From Actinosynnema pretiosum (GTDB lineage: Bacteria; Actinomycetota; Actinomycetes; Mycobacteriales; Pseudonocardiaceae): a stretch of 64,000 nucleotides of DNA. Below are positions 61,217-64,000 of the stretch, one piece after another (positions within the stretch are counted from its first letter, which is position 1; the number at the start of each line of letters is the position of its first letter). The position numbers and the translations under genes were made by a program. The notes beneath the pieces are model-generated. The model searched no databases and was not told the origin of the DNA. It was given only the letters and a program-made list of their open reading frames with translations. The stretch spans positions 124,001-188,000 of the forward strand of contig NZ_JAMTCF010000016.1 in the NCBI RefSeq assembly GCF_024171695.1, written 5' to 3'.

Positions 61217-62220
61217 CCCGCCACCGCCTCTGCCGCCGCCAGCAGGGAGTCGAGCCGCCTCACGACGTCGTCGTACACCTCGACCGTGCGCCACCGCGTC
61301 GCGGGTGCCCCGGCGCGGCGGTCGAGGTGGGCGTTGACCGCGGTCCTCAACGCCGCCGCGAACGCGTGGTGACCGAGCCGCTCGACGAGCAGCGCCGCCG
61401 ACAGCATCATCGCCACCGGGTCCGCGGTGCCGGTGCCCGCGATGTCGGGCGCTGAGCCGTGGATCGGTTCGGCGAGCGGCGGCCCATCGCCGGTGGTCAA
61501 CGACGGCACCAGGCCCAGCCCGCCGGCCAGCGCCGCGCCGACGTCGGACAGGATGTCGCCGACGTGGCTGGTCATGACCATGACGTCGTACCGGTCAGGA
61601 TCGGCCACCAGGTGGTAGCCGGCCGCGTCGGACAGCGCCTCCTCGTGCGCCACGCCGGCTTTCGCCAACTCCTCGATGGCGGTCGCCCTGAACAGCCCGT
61701 CACTGTGGCGGAGTACGTTGGCCTTGTGGACCACGGTCACCACCCCGCGTCGCGTCGCGGCGATCGAGGCCGCCGCTGCGGCGAGCTGACGGGTGATGGT
61801 CCGGGTGATGCGGTAGTCGGCCCGGTAGCCGTCCGGGATGGGGCGTTCGACCTCGCTGTAGAGGCCCTCGACGCAGTCCCGGACCATGATCACGTCGAGG
61901 TCACCGCCGGGACGCCGGCAGTGCCGGATGTTGGCCACGAGCCGGAGTTGCCTCCGCAGGAGCAGGATCGGGCTCTGGTAGCTCTCCGGCGGTGGTGACG
62001 GCGTGCCGGTCGCGCCGAACAGCACGCCGTCGGCGGTGCGAGCCAGCTCCAGCGTCGGTTCGTCGATCGTCCGGCCCGTATCCAACCAGGCCCCGTACCC
62101 GGCGGGCCGTTCGAGCACCTGCAGCGCCGAGTCCCTGGCCAGCAACCGGAGTGTGGGCGCCATGACCTCGGGGCCGACGCCGTCACCTGCGAGTGCGACC
62201 ACCCGTGTCGGCCTGGTCAT
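61213..62220 (-). CDS. Homoisocitrate / isopropylmalate dehydrogenase-like
   Basis: The 335-residue protein is a decarboxylating beta-hydroxyacid dehydrogenase: LAGDGVGPEV near the N-terminus, VRDCVEGLYSEVERP near 112, VVHKANVLRHSDGLF near 160 and HGSAPDIAGTGTADP near 260 for NAD. HKANVL...GLF and EGLYxExE resemble homoisocitrate dehydrogenases (HKANVLPLTQGLF in Thermus) more than LeuB, which has DKANVL and ELTGGIY. It would complete 2-oxoglutarate to 2-oxoadipate with the + strand homocitrate-synthase and homoaconitase-like genes 7 kb away. It overlaps both neighbours (TGATG, ATGA). Confidence 0.87.
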   Translation of the reverse strand: MTRPTRVVALAGDGVGPEVMAPTLRLLARDSALQVLERPAGYGAWLDTGRTIDEPTLELARTADGVLFGATGTPSPPPESYQSPILLLRRQLRLVANIRHCRRPGGDLDVIMVRDCVEGLYSEVERPIPDGYRADYRITRTITRQLAAAAASIAATRRGVVTVVHKANVLRHSDGLFRATAIEELAKAGVAHEEALSDAAGYHLVADPDRYDVMVMTSHVGDILSDVGAALAGGLGLVPSLTTGDGPPLAEPIHGSAPDIAGTGTADPVAMMLSAALLVERLGHHAFAAALRTAVNAHLDRRAGAPATRWRTVEVYDDVVRRLDSLLAAAEAVAG

Positions 62221-63950
62221 CAGTACCGCGCCGACGAGTTGATCTGCGGCGTCTCCCCGGTGCGGCGGTACGGCGAGGTGAACTCGTCCACCGCGCCGGT
62301 CGCCCCGGTCGCGTCACAGGCGAGTCGCCGGAACCGGTCGAGGGTGTCCTGCCGCTGCCCACCGGCGAGCTCCTCCCTGGCCAGGCTGTTGTGCAGGATT
62401 CCGAGCCTGGTCACCTCGTCGACCGAGTACCCGTGGTCCAGCAGGATCTTCGTAACCGACGAGCCCCGGTCGATGTAGGCGGCGTTGGTGACCTCGGTGA
62501 AGATGCGGGAGCACTCGTCGATCGCCTGACGGCAGTCCATGGTGAGGTGTCGCCAGTCATTGAAACCGCCGGACAACCCGAAGTTCTGCGCTTCCCTGGC
62601 GACGGGCGAGTTGGGGAAGACGAACAGCGGCGAGTGTACGTAGCTGTGGATGCCGGAGTTGTTGAGGAAGTCGATGGTCTTGTCAACCGACTTGGCCGTC
62701 TCACCGGGAAAACCGGTGAGGATGAACGCGAAGCCCAGGATGCCGTTGTCGCGCAGGTTCTGCGCCGCGGCCCAGTTGTGCGCTTCCTTCGTCCCCTTGA
62801 GCATGTTGTCCAGCACCTGCTGGTCGGCCGACTCGACCCCGACCAGTACGAGTTGGCAGCCCGCGTCGCGGAGGTACCGCGTGCACTCCGCGGTCAGCGT
62901 CGTCGAGCGGAGGTAGGCCGTCCACGGCCTGTCGAAGCCGATGTCCATCATGCCCTGGCACACCGAGATGAGGTGCTTCTTGTTAAGGAACAGCGTGTCG
63001 TCGACGAAGCGGACCGACCGCGTGGACGGCGACCGCATGATCCGGCGGAGCTGGGAGATGACCGTGTCGACCGACATCAGGTCGACCTTCTGGTCGTTGT
63101 AGCTCGGGAAGGTGCAGAACTTGCACTTGAACGGGCAGCCCCGACCGGTGCGGATGTTCACCGAGCTGCGCAGCACGTACGGCGGCAGCTCGTCCCAGCG
63201 CACTGCGTCGGCGTTCAGGTCCAGGCCGTCGTGGGGGTCGGAGCGGGTGCGCAGGAAGCCGGAGCCGTCGTCGAGCGCGAGGTTGGGGAGGTCGGTCAGG
63301 GACTCGCCCCGGAACAGCCGACCGATAGCGGCGAGCATCGTGCGCTCCCCGTTGGGGGACAACACGAGCGCGTCGGCGACGCGCGCGGCCTCGTGGATCT
63401 CCGACTCGTGGGCGAACTGGGTCAGCTTGGCGCCACCGACGATCACCTTGACCGCGGGGTTCCAGTCCTTCAGCACCTTGACGACCCGGACGATGGTGGC
63501 CGCGCTCGTGATGAACGTGGAGGACAGCAGCACCACGTCGGTCGCCCGGACGAGGTCCCGGGCCCGGTCGGCCTCGAAGTCAATGTTGTCGACCAGTTCG
63601 ACGCGGTTCGCGTAGCCGTGCCTGCGGAGCAGGTCGAACAGGTAGACACCGTTCAGCGAGCACGAGTTGTGCTCGCTGACAAAGGACTCGACCCCGGCCG
63701 CCGACCGGCTGTGGTTCACCGCGTCGATGATCTCTCTGCGCTGTCCGTCGAGCTGGGGGATCATGCTGACGTACCGGTCGAGGTAGTGGTTGTTGTTCTG
63801 TTCGAGCACATCCGGGTCGGTCGCGGTCAGCCGGTAGTGGTCGAGCGTCTCGCCGACGGTCTGACACGCGTTCGCGATCACTACCAGCCGGGTGTCCACC
63901 GGATCCGGCAGATCCGAGCCCTTGATGACGTCGAGTTGCAGTGGCAACAT
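62220..63950 (-). CDS. B12-binding-type radical SAM enzyme
   Basis: The 576-residue protein has a radical-SAM core with GRGCPFKCKFCTF near residues 268-280, the CxxxCxxC cluster motif, and downstream VGVESADQQVLDNM and TGFPGETAKSVDKTIDFL. The N-terminal 230 residues resemble a cobalamin-binding domain (VLLSSTFITSAATI, VIVGGAKLT), but the DxHxxG His is not evident, as in many of these enzymes. Typical reactions are methylation of an unactivated carbon or ring rearrangement. It is the first gene visible of the minus-strand operon; ATG 63950 has GGGAGAG 7 bp upstream, and the promoter must lie in or beyond the last 50 bp. Confidence 0.87.
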   Translation of the reverse strand: MLPLQLDVIKGSDLPDPVDTRLVVIANACQTVGETLDHYRLTATDPDVLEQNNNHYLDRYVSMIPQLDGQRREIIDAVNHSRSAAGVESFVSEHNSCSLNGVYLFDLLRRHGYANRVELVDNIDFEADRARDLVRATDVVLLSSTFITSAATIVRVVKVLKDWNPAVKVIVGGAKLTQFAHESEIHEAARVADALVLSPNGERTMLAAIGRLFRGESLTDLPNLALDDGSGFLRTRSDPHDGLDLNADAVRWDELPPYVLRSSVNIRTGRGCPFKCKFCTFPSYNDQKVDLMSVDTVISQLRRIMRSPSTRSVRFVDDTLFLNKKHLISVCQGMMDIGFDRPWTAYLRSTTLTAECTRYLRDAGCQLVLVGVESADQQVLDNMLKGTKEAHNWAAAQNLRDNGILGFAFILTGFPGETAKSVDKTIDFLNNSGIHSYVHSPLFVFPNSPVAREAQNFGLSGGFNDWRHLTMDCRQAIDECSRIFTEVTNAAYIDRGSSVTKILLDHGYSVDEVTRLGILHNSLAREELAGGQRQDTLDRFRRLACDATGATGAVDEFTSPYRRTGETPQINSSARY

Positions 63951-64000
63951 GCGGCGCTCTCCCTTGGGGTTGGCACCTGCCGGTAGGGCCGTCAGCCGTA

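Noticed and set aside
1..64000. tRNA, rRNA, CRISPR arrays, insertion sequences
   Set aside because: No cloverleaf with a TTCGA arm, no regularly spaced repeats and no transposase-like reading frame were recognised on either strand by eye.

Overview
The window is very GC-rich, dense with overlapping genes and rich in GTG starts. It is almost wholly occupied by one hybrid polyketide/non-ribosomal-peptide biosynthetic gene cluster, so the source is a filamentous actinomycete. A Pseudonocardiales-type genome (Saccharothrix, Actinosynnema or Lentzea-like) is a reasonable guess, but nothing here proves it. The left edge cuts a thioesterase gene. The right edge lies just upstream of a radical-SAM gene, so the cluster probably continues on both sides. 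No transcriptional regulator, sugar-nucleotide gene, transposase, tRNA, rRNA or CRISPR array was recognised.

Layout. (1) 1-22223, mostly + strand: the end of a thioesterase, a free carrier protein, a DUF885 metallopeptidase on the opposite strand, then a tightly coupled operon PKS1 - NRPS1 (C-A-T) - type II thioesterase - NRPS2 (C-A-T) - carrier protein - PKS2 - LanB-like aminoacyl-tRNA-dependent enzyme. (2) 22343-33778: NRPS3 (A-T-C-A-T, - strand), an amino-acid hydroxylase of the 2-oxoglutarate/Fe type (+), a B12 glutamate-mutase fusion with two ATP-grasp ligases (-), and a dienoyl-CoA-reductase-like SDR (+). (3) 33815-43300: PKS3 and an ABC exporter of three genes (-), a third free carrier protein (+) and a thioesterase-like hydrolase (-). 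(4) 43778-56120, + strand: a class I valyl-tRNA synthetase ending in a strong terminator, then an apparently leaderless operon with a GT1 glycosyltransferase, P450, GT2 glycosyltransferase, carbamoyltransferase, homocitrate-synthase-like enzyme, a 26-codon ORF, both homoaconitase-like subunits and a free adenylating enzyme. (5) 56215-63950, - strand: a B12-type radical SAM enzyme, homoisocitrate-dehydrogenase-like enzyme, second carbamoyltransferase, membrane methyltransferase and a double-PLP fusion enzyme.

How the parts may work together. All three PKS proteins are single modules with the order KS-AT-KR-DH-ACP, which is not the usual modular order. NRPS1 and NRPS2 carry the same predicted specificity code. 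NRPS3 ends with an adenylation domain resembling the alpha-aminoadipate-activating domain of Lys2. The cluster also carries a dedicated homocitrate synthase, homoaconitase and homoisocitrate dehydrogenase set. The simplest reading is that the cluster makes its own alpha-aminoadipate-type monomer and loads it on NRPS3. The mutase, the hydroxylase, the Thr-dehydratase/gamma-synthase fusion and the radical SAM enzyme would supply or modify further amino acids. The two glycosyltransferases, two carbamoyltransferases, the P450 and the methyltransferase suggest a decorated, probably sugar- and carbamoyl-bearing product exported by the ABC system.

The most unusual element is the LanB-like protein. 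It keeps the aminoacyl-transfer half of lanthipeptide dehydratases and lacks the elimination half. It sits in the assembly-line operon without any precursor peptide, and a valyl-tRNA synthetase lies in the same cluster. This raises the possibility of a tRNA-dependent step on a PKS/NRPS intermediate. Functional links between genes are inferences from family membership and position; no search was run.
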